A stretch of DNA of 64,000 bases from Mesorhizobium sp. B2-7-2 (GTDB lineage Bacteria > Pseudomonadota > Alphaproteobacteria > Rhizobiales > Rhizobiaceae). Shown here one piece after another: positions 55,263 through 64,000 of this stretch; the first letter of the stretch is position 1, and each line of letters starts with the position of its first letter. A program made the translations under genes and the position numbers. The stretch is from positions 62,001-126,000 of the forward strand of contig NZ_VFTZ01000012.1 in NCBI RefSeq assembly GCF_006440775.1. Direction: 5' to 3'. The notes under the pieces were generated by a model. The model worked only from the letters and a program-made list of their open reading frames with translations, was not told the DNA's origin and made no database searches.

Positions 55263-56255
55263 ATGCCGGATTATGACGTGCTTTGCATCGGCAATGCCAT
55301 TGTCGACATCATTGCCCAGTGCGACGAGGAATTCCTGGAGACCAACGGCATCATCAAGGGCGCGATGAACCTCATCGACACCCACCGCGCCGAACTGCTC
55401 TACAGCCGCATGGGCCCGGCGATCGAAGCCTCCGGCGGCAGCGCCGGCAACACGGCGGCCGGCGTCGCCAGCTTTGGCGGCCGCGCCGCCTTCTTCGGCA
55501 AGGTCTCCAACGATGCGCTGGGCGAAATCTACGCGCACGACATCCATGCACAGGGCGTCGCCTTCGACACCACGCCGCTCAAGGGCGAGCCGCCGACGGC
55601 GCGGTCGATGATCTTCGTCACCCCTGACGGCGAGCGTTCGATGAACACCTATCTCGGCGCCTGCGTCGAGCTTGGGCCGGAGGATGTCGAGGCCGATAAG
55701 GCTTCTGGCGCCAAGGTCACCTATTTCGAAGGCTATCTGTGGGACCCGCCGCGCGCCAAGGAAGCGATCCGCCAGACGGCGAAGCTGGCGCACGCGGCAG
55801 GCCGCGAAGTGTCGATGACGCTGTCGGATTCGTTCTGCGTCGACCGCTACCGCGACGAATTCCTCGAGCTGATGCGTTCGGGCACGGTCGACATCGTCTT
55901 TGCCAACAGCCACGAGATCAAATCGCTCTACCAGACATCCTCGTTCGACGAGGCGCTGGCGCAGATCCGCAAGGATTGCCAGATCGCCGCCGTGACCCGC
56001 TCGGAAAAAGGCTCCGTGATCGTGCGCGGCGACGAGACGGTGGTGATCAAGGCGACCGCCATCAAGGAACTGGTCGACACGACGGGCGCCGGCGATCTCT
56101 ATGCCGCCGGCTTCCTGCATGGCTACACGCAAGGCCGCGACCTGCAGACCTGCGGCGACCTTGGCTCACTGGCGGCCGGCTTGGTGATCCAGCAGATCGG
56201 CCCCAGGCCTCGGCAGAATCTGTGCCGCGAGGCTGAGCAGGCGGGGTTGTTGTAG
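55263..56255 (+). CDS. Adenosine-kinase-like PfkB sugar kinase
   Basis: An intact 330-residue PfkB-family kinase of the alphaproteobacterial adenosine kinase group. The N-terminus [15 protein letters not shown], the Gly-rich [17 protein letters not shown], and the C-terminal [17 protein letters not shown] with the catalytic Asp identify it. It would phosphorylate adenosine to AMP, which clears adenosine released from S-adenosylhomocysteine. GGAGA precedes the ATG. It is the only intact gene in the methyl-cycle group; its strong GC-rich codon use is that of a core gene. Confidence 0.9.
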   Translation: MPDYDVLCIGNAIVDIIAQCDEEFLETNGIIKGAMNLIDTHRAELLYSRMGPAIEASGGSAGNTAAGVASFGGRAAFFGKVSNDALGEIYAHDIHAQGVAFDTTPLKGEPPTARSMIFVTPDGERSMNTYLGACVELGPEDVEADKASGAKVTYFEGYLWDPPRAKEAIRQTAKLAHAAGREVSMTLSDSFCVDRYRDEFLELMRSGTVDIVFANSHEIKSLYQTSSFDEALAQIRKDCQIAAVTRSEKGSVIVRGDETVVIKATAIKELVDTTGAGDLYAAGFLHGYTQGRDLQTCGDLGSLAAGLVIQQIGPRPRQNLCREAEQAGLL

Positions 56256-56412
56256 GGGGCATATCGGCAAGGTGCTGCCGGGCATCTCCCCCTCAAGGGA
56301 CCCTCAAGGGGGGAGATCGGCTGTACCTATGGAAACATTATCTCGGCTGGGCTGTCGAATGCTTCGGCCTCGCTTCTACCGGCGTGGAGGACGCGACCCA
56401 AATTCACAGCAT

Positions 56413-56776
56413 ATGTGCTACTCGGAGTTCAATGATCATCGATTCTATCGCTGAACTGGACGCGGACGTCATCTCGATCGAGACGTCGCGCTCCAAAATG
56501 GAACTGCTAGACGCCTTCACGAAGTCCTAATATCCGAACGAAATCGGTCCTGGCGTCTACGACATTCACTCACCACGTGTCCCAGAAGTCGGCGAGATTT
56601 TGCATCTCGCCCAACTTGCCCGCGAGCGACTGTCGGATAGCCAACTGTGGGTCAATCCGGACTGTGGTCTCAAAACAAGGAAATGGGAGGAGATCCGCCC
56701 TGCCCTCATCAACATGGTCGCTGCAGCAGGGGCGCTGCGGGAGAAGGCCCAGGCGCAGGCCGCTGGGTCCCTGTGA
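56413..56776 (+). pseudogene. metE: 3' fragment of methionine synthase MetE
   Basis: The sequence encodes the end of cobalamin-independent methionine synthase: MCYSEFND, then after a frame change [20 protein letters not shown], then a TAA at about 56527, then [19 protein letters not shown] and [12 protein letters not shown] with a zinc-ligand Cys. Only the last 120 or so residues of a protein of about 770 remain, with a stop and a frameshift. It belongs to the same decayed methyl-cycle group. Confidence 0.88.
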
Positions 56777-57427
56777 CGGCAAATATGTGACCAGCGGGCT
56801 TCGCGGATAATTTGAGGCAGAAAGGACGCCATCGAGAAGCCGCGCGCAGGTCGGTAGACACGAGGGGGGCTCGGCATTGTCGTCCAGCCGAAGGCCCGCT
56901 GGACGACTGAGCGGCGGGGCTATCTGGGAAGCCGCTTCTGGTCAGAGGACGGATGATCTAGAGCACGAGGTGGGAGAAGGCGGCTTCGTCCATGAGCTTC
57001 TGGCTCTGACACAGCCAGCGGTCAGCAGACACTTCACCGAGGGGCACGTTTGCGGATGCCGCCTGTGCGTCCGCACTATTGAGATATCGCGGTGAGATCG
57101 ACCATCGAGAGCATCGTGTAGAGTGATTGCGCCGCATGTGGCGGACATCGACAACATAGCCCGAGCCGCAAGCTACTCTCATTCCTCATCGTTTGAATTG
57201 AAACTTCGCTGCATCTGGCGCGGCGCTTGCTCGGTTTCCGCTGAGGTTCGCTGGAACTGGATCTTCACGCGCCGCTCGCGGTGGAGTGTTGCTTCGACAC
57301 CATGGCAGCCTCGACATACCCATCGGTCCAGAAATCTCAGCTGTGCTCTCCGAACCCCACCTTTCCGTTGTGCGGCTACCAGAGGAGAGGCGAGAGTGGA
57401 ATCAAACCAAGGTGTAAGGAGCATCTG
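56777..57427. other. No recognisable gene
   Basis: About 650 bases between the metE fragment and tdh. No family features seen. Confidence 0.45.
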
Positions 57428-58462
57428 ATGTCGAACATGATGAAGGCGCTGGTGAAAGCCAAGGCCGAACCGGGCATCTGGATGGAAGAGGTGCCGGTGC
57501 CGGAGATCGGCCCCAACGACGTGCTGATCAAGATCAAAAAGACGGCGATCTGCGGCACAGACGTGCATATCTACAATTGGGACCAGTGGGCGCAAAAGAC
57601 GGTGCCGGTGCCGATGGTTACCGGCCATGAATTCGTCGGCACCGTCGCCGATTTCGGCGCGGCGGTCACCGAATACAAGCTCGGCCAGCGCGTGTCGGGC
57701 GAAGGCCACACCGTCTGCGGTCATTGTCGCAACTGCCGTGCCGGGCGAGGGCATCTCTGCCGCAATACGCTCGGCGTCGGCGTCAACCGGCCGGGTGCCT
57801 TCGGCGAGTATCTGGCGATCCCGCAGCACAATGTCGTGCCGATCCCCGATGATGTGCCCTACGAGATCGCCGCGATCTTCGATCCGCTGGGCAATGCCGT
57901 TCACACCGCTTTGTCATTCGATCTGGTCGGCGAGGACGTGCTGGTCACCGGCGCCGGGCCGATCGGCATCATGGGCGCGCTCGTCGCCCAATGCGTCGGC
58001 GCGCGAAAAGTGGTCATCACCGACATCAATCCGGTGCGGCTGGCGCTTGCCAAAAAACTCGGCGTCCAGCATGTCGTGGATGCTTCGAAGGAAAAGCTGC
58101 GCGATGTCATGCCGGCACTCGGCATGACCGAGGGTTTTGATGTCGGCCTCGAAATGTCGGGCGCAGCCCCCGCCTTCCGCGACATGATCGACACCATGAA
58201 CAATGGTGGCAAGATCGCCATTCTGGGCATCGCGCCGACCGGCTTCGAGATCGACTGGAACAAGGTCATCTTCAAGATGCTGCATCTCAAGGGCATCTAC
58301 GGCCGCGAGATGTTCGAGACCTGGTACAAGATGATCGCGCTTGTGCAGGGCCCGCTGGATGTTTCCGGCCTGATCACCCACCGCATCGGAATCGACGATT
58401 TTCAGGCCGGCTTCGATGCGATGCGCAGCGGTAGTTCGGGCAAGGTGGTGATGGACTGGTGA
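57428..58462 (+). CDS. tdh: L-threonine 3-dehydrogenase
   Basis: A 344-residue zinc-dependent alcohol dehydrogenase family protein that matches Tdh in length and sequence: [15 protein letters not shown] (catalytic zinc Cys), [23 protein letters not shown] (structural zinc cysteines), NAD site [12 protein letters not shown], and [15 protein letters not shown] near the end, which is typical of Tdh. It oxidises threonine to 2-amino-3-oxobutyrate. ATG 57428 follows AAGGAG. No kbl gene, its usual partner, is adjacent. It is intact though surrounded by broken genes. Confidence 0.93.
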   Translation: MSNMMKALVKAKAEPGIWMEEVPVPEIGPNDVLIKIKKTAICGTDVHIYNWDQWAQKTVPVPMVTGHEFVGTVADFGAAVTEYKLGQRVSGEGHTVCGHCRNCRAGRGHLCRNTLGVGVNRPGAFGEYLAIPQHNVVPIPDDVPYEIAAIFDPLGNAVHTALSFDLVGEDVLVTGAGPIGIMGALVAQCVGARKVVITDINPVRLALAKKLGVQHVVDASKEKLRDVMPALGMTEGFDVGLEMSGAAPAFRDMIDTMNNGGKIAILGIAPTGFEIDWNKVIFKMLHLKGIYGREMFETWYKMIALVQGPLDVSGLITHRIGIDDFQAGFDAMRSGSSGKVVMDW

Positions 58463-58686
58463 GGCGATTGGCCGGCCTAATGCTGACGGACAGCGCCCTG
58501 GCCTGCCGAAGATCTCCAAGAGCGGGAGCATGGCTGGTGCAAAACCATGGCTCCTGCCATCAACGTGCGACGCTCAATCGCGCCGCGACCTATCACGGCC
58601 CAATCGGACGGCAGCGCCTGTGGCAATTCGCCAGATGGGTCAAGGAACGCTCACTGGCTCCGACGCGATCACCTGTTTCGCAATGC

Positions 58687-59710
58687 CTAGGATCGAGGTC
58701 GAGGTGTTGTGGGCGTTTCAGTTGGCAAGACGGGATTTGTGATCTCCGGTCGCTTTCCGGTCACCGAATGAAGGTAGGCACCGATCCGATCGATTTCGAT
58801 TTGCGCTAGCTCTTGGCCAAGCTGGGTGGTGCCCATGATGGCGACCGCCTCGCTCAGGTCCCAGACCTTGTCCGAATGAAAGTATACCGCGGTGATTGCT
58901 ACGTTGCGCAGCGATGGCACGCGGAAAACATAGGATCATCTGGTACATTGGTGACGGCAAATCGTCCCTTGTCGTTCTCCGGCAGGATGTCGGCGCCAGG
59001 CTACTCTACGAGGCCGAATGGATAATAGCCTTCCCCACCGGAATGGCAGGAGGAGCAGTCCTTTTCCATAAAAAGGGCCAAGCCCTGTTTCGCTTCGGGA
59101 TCAATGGGGGTGTCATCGCCATTGAGGTAGGCGTCGAAGGGGGCCGGCGCGACCAGTGTCGCCTCGTAGGCTGCGAGTGCAATGGCCACGTTTTCGAGGG
59201 TGATGGGATCGGCTTGCTCCGGGAAAGCAGATTGGAACAACTCCACATATTGCGGCATCGATTTGAACGTCTCGACCACTCGATGCGGTGTGTTGGCCAT
59301 TTCGACACCGGCCTGTATCGGCCCTTTGGCCTGAGCTTTCAGGTCTTCGGCGCGACCGTCCCAAAAATGTGATTTGTTGAAGACAGAGTTAAACACCGTC
59401 GGCGCGTCGCGCTGCCCCTTCTGCCAACCATGGCCAATCGAAGTTTCACGATTGTCGTCGCCCCGGTGGCCAGGTTGTGGCACGAAGTGCAGGAGAAAAC
59501 GCCTGGGGACGAGAGGCGTGGATCGAAGTACAGCGCCTTGCCGAGGGCAACCTTCTCCGGTGTGCTTGGGTTGTTGGTGACTGCCAGTATGGATGGCAAG
59601 GGCTTGAAGATGGCCAGTGCCGTTTCCCTGAGGTCTGGCGGAAGGGACTGCTCAGCAAAGCTGTGGCCGCCACAAGCGCAACAGCCACCGCCAGGCAATA
59701 GAATTTTCAT
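58687..59710 (-). pseudogene. Broken di-haem cytochrome c peroxidase gene
   Basis: Reading on the minus strand from ATG 59710: a lipoprotein-like start, then [21 protein letters not shown] with haem motif CTSCH; after a frame change near 59470, [37 protein letters not shown] and the second haem motif CSSCH; after another break, LRNVAITAVYFHSDKVWDL and ITNPVLPTETPTTPRP near 58700. Together these span a complete MauG/CcpA-type peroxidase. At least two frameshifts disable it. Confidence 0.88.
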
Positions 59711-59749
59711 AGATAGAGTCCGACTATGTGCACGGAAACCATTCTCCAC

Positions 59750-60239
59750 ATGCGGCCTGCGAACGCCCTGCGCTAGATCCGTGGATCAAGGGAATGGTGC
59801 CTGTCGACCAAGATGATCGAGCGGCGAAAATAGTGACTGCGATTTATCCCCGACGGCCCCCGATACCAACAGTGGCGGGCGCGCAATCGCTATTTGTTCG
59901 CTGAGGGCTTGGTCGGTTCTGTTGCCTGTCGCCCCACGCTGGCGCAACGCCGACCTGTTTCGTACGCGCAAGGTCTTCCAGGTGCACGGCTCTTGGTGCT
60001 TACAATTTTTCTGCGTCGTCCTCTCGCAACTCAACCGACAAGATCGCGACTGAACGGCGGATACCGGGCGCTTATGGACGGCGATTTCCGAGGAGATCAG
60101 CGTCGCGACAGCTTGTAACTGGCGCTATAGACCTCGATGTTGGACGAGCACCGAACAATCCTGTCGCGAGATTTGTTGCGTTCGTCGGAAATCATCACTA
60201 GAAGGCCACGCTCCGCAGACCAATCCACTGGAGAGTTTC
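59750..60239. other. Upstream region of the second mucR
   Basis: No gene is recognised. The stretch probably contains the promoter of the following regulator gene. Confidence 0.45.
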
Positions 60240-60707
60240 ATGCCAGAAGAAGACTTCGAAAACGCCAACAACCTCATCGACCTTACCGCGGATGTTGTCT
60301 CAGCCTATGTTTCCAACAATCCCGTCCCGGTGGGGGAGTTGCCTGCCCTGATCGGCCAAGTGCACGAAGCTTTGAAACGCACGGCGGCCGGTCGCGTCTC
60401 CGCACAAGAGCCGACGGCGTTGACGCCGGCCGTCCCGATCAGAAAATCGGTGACGCCGGACTACATTATTTCCCTTGAGGACGGCAAGAAATTCAAATCG
60501 CTAAAGCGCCATCTGTCGACCCATTACGGGCTGACACCCGATGAATATCGCGCCAAATGGGGTCTGCCGGCGGACTATCCCATGGTCGCGCCGAACTATG
60601 CGGCTGCGCGCTCTGCCCTGGCCAAGACAATGGGACTTGGGCGCAAACCGAAAGAGCCTGAAGTCTCGGCGCCCGAGAAGCGGTCTAGAAAGAAGGTACC
60701 AGCGTGA
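60240..60707 (+). CDS. mucR: Ros/MucR-family regulator without zinc cysteines
   Basis: A 155-residue Ros/MucR protein with the conserved build: an N-terminal LIDLTADVVSAYVSNN and the DNA-binding part YIISLEDGKKFKSLKRHLSTHYGLTPDEYRAKWGL. The first zinc Cys is Ser and the second is Asp, so no classical zinc site remains, as in some Mesorhizobium loti homologues that fold without zinc. It is about 60-70% alike the regulator at 49816 by eye. A terminator follows at 60772-60797. Confidence 0.9.
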   Translation: MPEEDFENANNLIDLTADVVSAYVSNNPVPVGELPALIGQVHEALKRTAAGRVSAQEPTALTPAVPIRKSVTPDYIISLEDGKKFKSLKRHLSTHYGLTPDEYRAKWGLPADYPMVAPNYAAARSALAKTMGLGRKPKEPEVSAPEKRSRKKVPA

Positions 60708-60771
60708 CTTCCTCAATCCAGACCCGTTGAGGGGCTGGCAGCTCGATCGGCATGATGCGAGCGAAACATAG

Positions 60772-60797
60772 AAAGGCGGGATCAAATCCCGCCTTTT
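60772..60797 (+). terminator. Rho-independent terminator after mucR
   Basis: AAAGGCGGGAT at 60772-60782 pairs with ATCCCGCCTTTT at 60786-60797, ending in four T. It lies 65 bases after the mucR stop. Confidence 0.8.
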
Positions 60798-60836
60798 CCT
60801 TGCAGGGCGTGATTACACGCGCGAAGCGGAATGGAA

Positions 60837-60850
60837 TTGACATAGCGCAG
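60837..60850 (+). promoter_or_regulatory. Weak FNR/FixK-like box before hemN
   Basis: TTGACATAGCGCAG keeps the left half of the TTGAT-N4-ATCAA box but only two or three positions of the right half. Rhizobial hemN genes are commonly FixK/FNR controlled, which is the only reason to list it. Confidence 0.25.
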
Positions 60851-60892
60851 GGACACAGGAGACCGCGGCGGTAAAAGGACCAACTTTTCAGC

Positions 60893-62263
60893 TTGGGACG
60901 GAAACTGTTGCAGACCTCTATCCTGAAAGAATATCGCGAGGCTCTCCTGCCTTGGTACACCATCTATCCGACTGTGCCGGAGTTCACCGCCACCGTCAGG
61001 CCCGAAAGCTATCAGGAATGGCTAAGAGGTCTGCCGGCTGACGATCCGGTGTCTCTCTATCTCCACATTCCGTTCTGCCGATCGATTTGCTGGTATTGCG
61101 GCTTCCCAACCACGATTGCCCGCAATCAGGGTCCGATCCTCGATTATCTGGCCGTTCTGCGTGACGAGATCCGTTTGGTCTGGCAGCAAGTGCAGCAGGG
61201 GCTCGTCGTGAACGACGTGCATTTCGGCGGTGGAACCCCGACCCTGATCGGAGCAGCGGAGTTCTTGGCCATGATCCAACTCCTGCGCCGCCGCTTCGCG
61301 TTCAGGGAGTCCGCGACAATCGCCGTCGAAATTGACCCGCGCACCTTCACGGCCGAGATTGCCGAAGCAATGGGAGCAGCCAATGTGAGCCGCGCGAGTC
61401 TCGGAGTGCAGAGCTTTGATCCGATTGTTCAAAAAGCGATAAACCGCGTCCAGAGCGAGGCGCAGACGGCCGCTGCCGTCGAAGAGCTGCGCCGGCATGG
61501 GGTAAGCGGCATCAACGTCGATCTCATTTTCGGTCTTCCGAATCAGACAGTAGAGTCCTGCGTCCAGACTGCGGCGGCAACTGTCGCCATGCGCCCCAAC
61601 CGGCTTGCGGTGTTCGGCTACGCGCACATTCCATCGGTGATAAAGAATCAGCGCCTGATCGAGACGACTGCGCTGCCGGACAGCGTCGCCCGCGCCGAAC
61701 AGGCTGCGGCCGTGGCCGAGACGCTGGTCGCCGCCGGCTACCAAGAGATCGGCCTCGACCATTTCGCCTTGCCGGACGACGAACTTACGCTGGCGCAGAC
61801 CAGTGGTCGGCTACGGCGTAACTCGCTGGGTTACTCGGCCGACACCTGCAAAACCCTGATCGGTTTCGGCGCGTCGGCTATCGGGCGGGTCGGCGAGGGT
61901 TACGTCCAGAACGAGGTAACACGTGAGTCCTACAGCCGGCACATAGCAGCTGGCCGTTTGGCGACGTCAAAAGGCTACCGGCTCACAGACGACGACCGCG
62001 TGCGAGCCGTGATCATAGAGCGGCTGATGTGCGATTTGCGGGCCGATGTGCCGGCAATTTGTGCGGCCTTTGGATTCGATCCAACTCGCCTTCTCGATTC
62101 GGCTGCTGAACGCTTGGCGAAGCTGGCTGAGGATGGGATAGTGGACATTGAAAACGGTTTCATCCGGGTGCGGCAGGAGCATCGTTTCGTAGTTCGCGCT
62201 GTTGCTGCCGCATTCGATGCTTTTCTCGACCGGGTTGTTCCACAGCACAGCCAATCAGCGTGA
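60893..62263 (+). CDS. hemN: Oxygen-independent coproporphyrinogen III dehydrogenase
   Basis: A 456-residue radical SAM enzyme. The family signature is LYLHIPFCRSICWYCGF (CX3CX2C plus the extra Cys region), followed by VHFGGGTPTLI, VEIDPRTF, SLGVQSFDPIVQKAINRVQ and NVDLIFGLPNQT. HemN decarboxylates coproporphyrinogen III to protoporphyrinogen IX without oxygen, which rhizobia need for haem synthesis in microaerobic nodules. The start is uncertain: the first possible codon is a TTG at 60893, close to the usual N-terminus. Confidence 0.92.
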   Translation: MGRKLLQTSILKEYREALLPWYTIYPTVPEFTATVRPESYQEWLRGLPADDPVSLYLHIPFCRSICWYCGFPTTIARNQGPILDYLAVLRDEIRLVWQQVQQGLVVNDVHFGGGTPTLIGAAEFLAMIQLLRRRFAFRESATIAVEIDPRTFTAEIAEAMGAANVSRASLGVQSFDPIVQKAINRVQSEAQTAAAVEELRRHGVSGINVDLIFGLPNQTVESCVQTAAATVAMRPNRLAVFGYAHIPSVIKNQRLIETTALPDSVARAEQAAAVAETLVAAGYQEIGLDHFALPDDELTLAQTSGRLRRNSLGYSADTCKTLIGFGASAIGRVGEGYVQNEVTRESYSRHIAAGRLATSKGYRLTDDDRVRAVIIERLMCDLRADVPAICAAFGFDPTRLLDSAAERLAKLAEDGIVDIENGFIRVRQEHRFVVRAVAAAFDAFLDRVVPQHSQSA

Positions 62264-62601
62264 GGTGCCAAAGCGATAAGCTCGTGCCGAACGGCAAGCT
62301 CCTAAAACCGCCGCAGGCCCCGGTCACGGCGCCCCCTGCGCGGATTGAAGTGTTTGACGGTCCCGAATGGACGAGCGTGTCGCCGATAACGCGACACAGT
62401 CATCGATGGTGACTTGTTTTGCGAGATGCCCGGCCGGTCGACGTCTTGTGCTTATGAATACTACTTTCGCAGGCAAGAAAACTGAGCGAAAACGACAAGA
62501 TCGTCGGCGCGATGATCTCGTGGACGCGCGGCACGGTCGTGTCTTCTCATCAGTGATGAGGATCAACAGTTTTGGAGTTATGGGCAGAAACTACCCTAGC
62601 C
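62264..62601. other. No recognisable gene
   Basis: About 340 bases after hemN without recognisable features. Confidence 0.45.
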
Positions 62602-63478
62602 TTAGCTAATAGCAACGTGGGAGGACCCGAGAATTCTAAAGCCATCAATATCCGCCAACGCAGCCAGCGCCGGGTGCGTCAAAACATGGCCAGCGACATC
62701 GATGACATATTTATGGGTGTCCAGCCGCTCGCATGTCGGACGCTCATAGACATTGAGAACGGCTAAATTATCCTTCGAGAACATGTTCAGGACACAACTG
62801 AGATTGCTCTGAAACGCGGAGGTGAAGTGTCGTCCGGTCAAATCCTGTCGGCGCAGGGGTCCTGCCCCCGAGCACCCACCACCGCTTAACGTTATGCAGC
62901 CCTTCTTCAATTCCTGTTCGCAATATCTGCAGATTGTACAGCTTGGCACCAAGCGCAGGACCAAATGCCGCTGTCGAGGGCGAGGCTTAGCGACTAAAGA
63001 TGTCGCTCCCTTACGGCTCTCTCGCTCGACATTGGGCATGTTCTCGTCGAGCGACCCGGCCACCTCCTGCAAGGCTACGGCGTGGCCAAGCACCTTAGTG
63101 ACTCATCGAGAAACTCGCATCCTTGCTGGCCATCAGGCTATAGCTCAAGACCTTCGGGTACTCGGCGATGACCCTGGGAGACCTCAAGCGCAGGACTTGG
63201 TCGAGGTAGAGAGTGGTTCCGACCAGAGAGGTCGTAGCTGGAACGCATGCAACGTCGACGCAGCCATTCTCATATGCTTCGAACAATCCGTCGTTGAACG
63301 GAACGAGTTCAACTTGGTCGCCAAAGAGGTCTAGCGAGGCTTGATGTGTCCAGGTCCCCTCAGGGCCAATGTACCCTACCCGCTTGATCGCGGAGGTGTC
63401 GACCGCTGGAGGCTGGCTGAATTGCTGGTTCATTTCCTCGGCACGCTCGATCGATAATGCGTCAGAGCCCTCATTCAT
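62602..63478 (-). pseudogene. Broken prephenate-dehydratase-like gene
   Basis: From ATG 63478 the minus strand reads MNEGSDALSIERAEEMNQQ, then IKRVGYIGPEGTWTHQASLDLFG and VPATTSLVGTTLYLDQVL, resembling the prephenate dehydratase substrate-binding domain. The frame stops at about 63095. Parts of the second half continue in other frames (HAVALQEVAGSLDENMPNVE; then VLNVYERPTCERLDTHKYVIDVAGH and ALADIDGFRILGS, like an ACT domain). The enzyme would make phenylpyruvate from prephenate; relatives exist that are devoted to special metabolites. At least two frame breaks disable it. Confidence 0.78.
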
Positions 63479-63773
63479 GAAAATCACACGCACGGGTTCA
63501 TGACCGAAAATATAGCATTGATCGGTGGAAGCGAGCGGACCCACAAGAAGCTCGCAGCTTGGTCTCGTTGTCCAGATTCGTTCTGATGCGCGCGGTCGCC
63601 GTCGGCATCTGCTACGTGAGAATCTACAGCAGAAAAAATAAGAGGGCTGGGACCCGCCCCTCCTCACTTGCAAACATCTTATTTCAGTAGAACTTGGCAG
63701 CTTCCCGCAAACCGCCGCCCGGTCAGCGGGAGATCCGTTTCTTGCCCGCTCCTATGGCGCGGTCAGTGGCACT

Positions 63774-63797
63774 TCTGCCCGGCTCTTGCCGGGCAGA
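63774..63797. repeat. Perfect 10-bp hairpin downstream of the cold-shock gene
   Basis: TCTGCCCGGC at 63774-63783 pairs with GCCGGGCAGA at 63788-63797 around TCTT. It lies 12 bases beyond the stop of the minus-strand cold-shock gene. The T-rich run is on the gene side of the stem, so it is not a textbook terminator but may protect the mRNA end. Confidence 0.7.
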
Positions 63798-63809
63798 GGC
63801 AGAAAAAGA

Positions 63810-64000
63810 TCAGCCAGCTTTGCTGAGACTGCCTGCGGAGGACTTGCCGGTACGGCGGTCCTGTTCGACCTCGTAGTTGATCTTCTGGCCCTCATTAAGG
63901 GTCGAAAGGCCCGCTCGTTCGACAGCGGAAATGTGAACGAAAACGTCCTGACCTCCGTTGTCAGGCTGGATAAAACCGAATCCCTTGGTGCTGTTGAACC
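63810..64000 (-). CDS. csp: Cold-shock protein, 3' part (cut by window end)
   Basis: The minus strand from the window end encodes [31 protein letters not shown] and [20 protein letters not shown], stopping at 63812-63810. This is the CspA family; both RNA-binding motifs (KGFGFI and VFVHI) are present. Only about the first seven residues and the start lie beyond position 64000. Csp proteins bind single-stranded RNA as chaperones. Confidence 0.95.
   Translation of the reverse strand, partial: FNSTKGFGFIQPDNGGQDVFVHISAVERAGLSTLNEGQKINYEVEQDRRTGKSSAGSLSKAG

Overview
The window looks like an accessory island of a nodulating alphaproteobacterium, most likely Mesorhizobium or a close relative. The evidence is two Ros/MucR regulators whose zinc-finger cysteines are altered, as known for Mesorhizobium loti homologues; two candidate NifA/sigma-54 promoters; a hemN gene; GC-rich coding sequence; and many decayed genes mixed with intact ones. 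No rRNA gene, convincing tRNA gene, CRISPR array or intact insertion sequence was seen.

Layout. 0-4.1 kb: mostly non-coding, with a candidate NifA promoter, remains of a xanthine-oxidase-family oxidoreductase and a PIN-type toxin/antitoxin pair. 4.3-17.9 kb: a LysR regulator, a CapA-like protein, an AbgB-type amidohydrolase, an alanine-racemase-like protein, a four-gene ABC importer for basic amino acids, then arginase, ornithine cyclodeaminase, a CtlX-type hydrolase and a dimethylargininase. Together these would take up arginine-like compounds and bring arginine, methylarginine and citrulline to ornithine and then proline. An exact 46-bp element precedes the first and second parts of this cluster and probably marks a shared regulator site. 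18-24 kb: a perfect -24/-12 promoter with a NifA site, then a PRMT-like methyltransferase, another methyltransferase-like protein, an unknown 475-residue protein and a divergent methyltransferase.

25.9-53.2 kb is a defence-type island: a BRCT protein; hipB with a frameshifted hipA and a third gene; a minus-strand cassette of STAND-NTPase/nuclease, small membrane protein, CHAT protein, QatB-like, QatC (QueC-like) and ASCH proteins; an intact hipBA; a radical SAM/SPASM maturase with a 59-residue precursor peptide that I found by reading the minus strand, a second small membrane protein and a divergent caspase-like protease; a predicted nuclease; a MucR regulator; a phospholipase D protein; and an AbiU2-like HEPN protein.

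53.2-64 kb: a decayed activated-methyl-cycle cluster (glyA fragment, frameshifted metK, intact adenosine-kinase-like gene, metE fragment), threonine dehydrogenase, a broken di-haem cytochrome c peroxidase gene, a second MucR, hemN, a broken prephenate-dehydratase-like gene and the 3' end of a cold-shock gene.

The most interesting observation is that the two small membrane proteins at 36.6-37.0 and 44.9-45.2 kb share a motif and each sits beside a caspase-fold protein (CHAT or caspase) plus a protein/peptide-modifying enzyme (QueC-like QatC with a glycine-rich QatB, or radical SAM with a peptide). I infer two variants of one defence architecture in which a modified peptide or protein end controls a membrane-linked protease.
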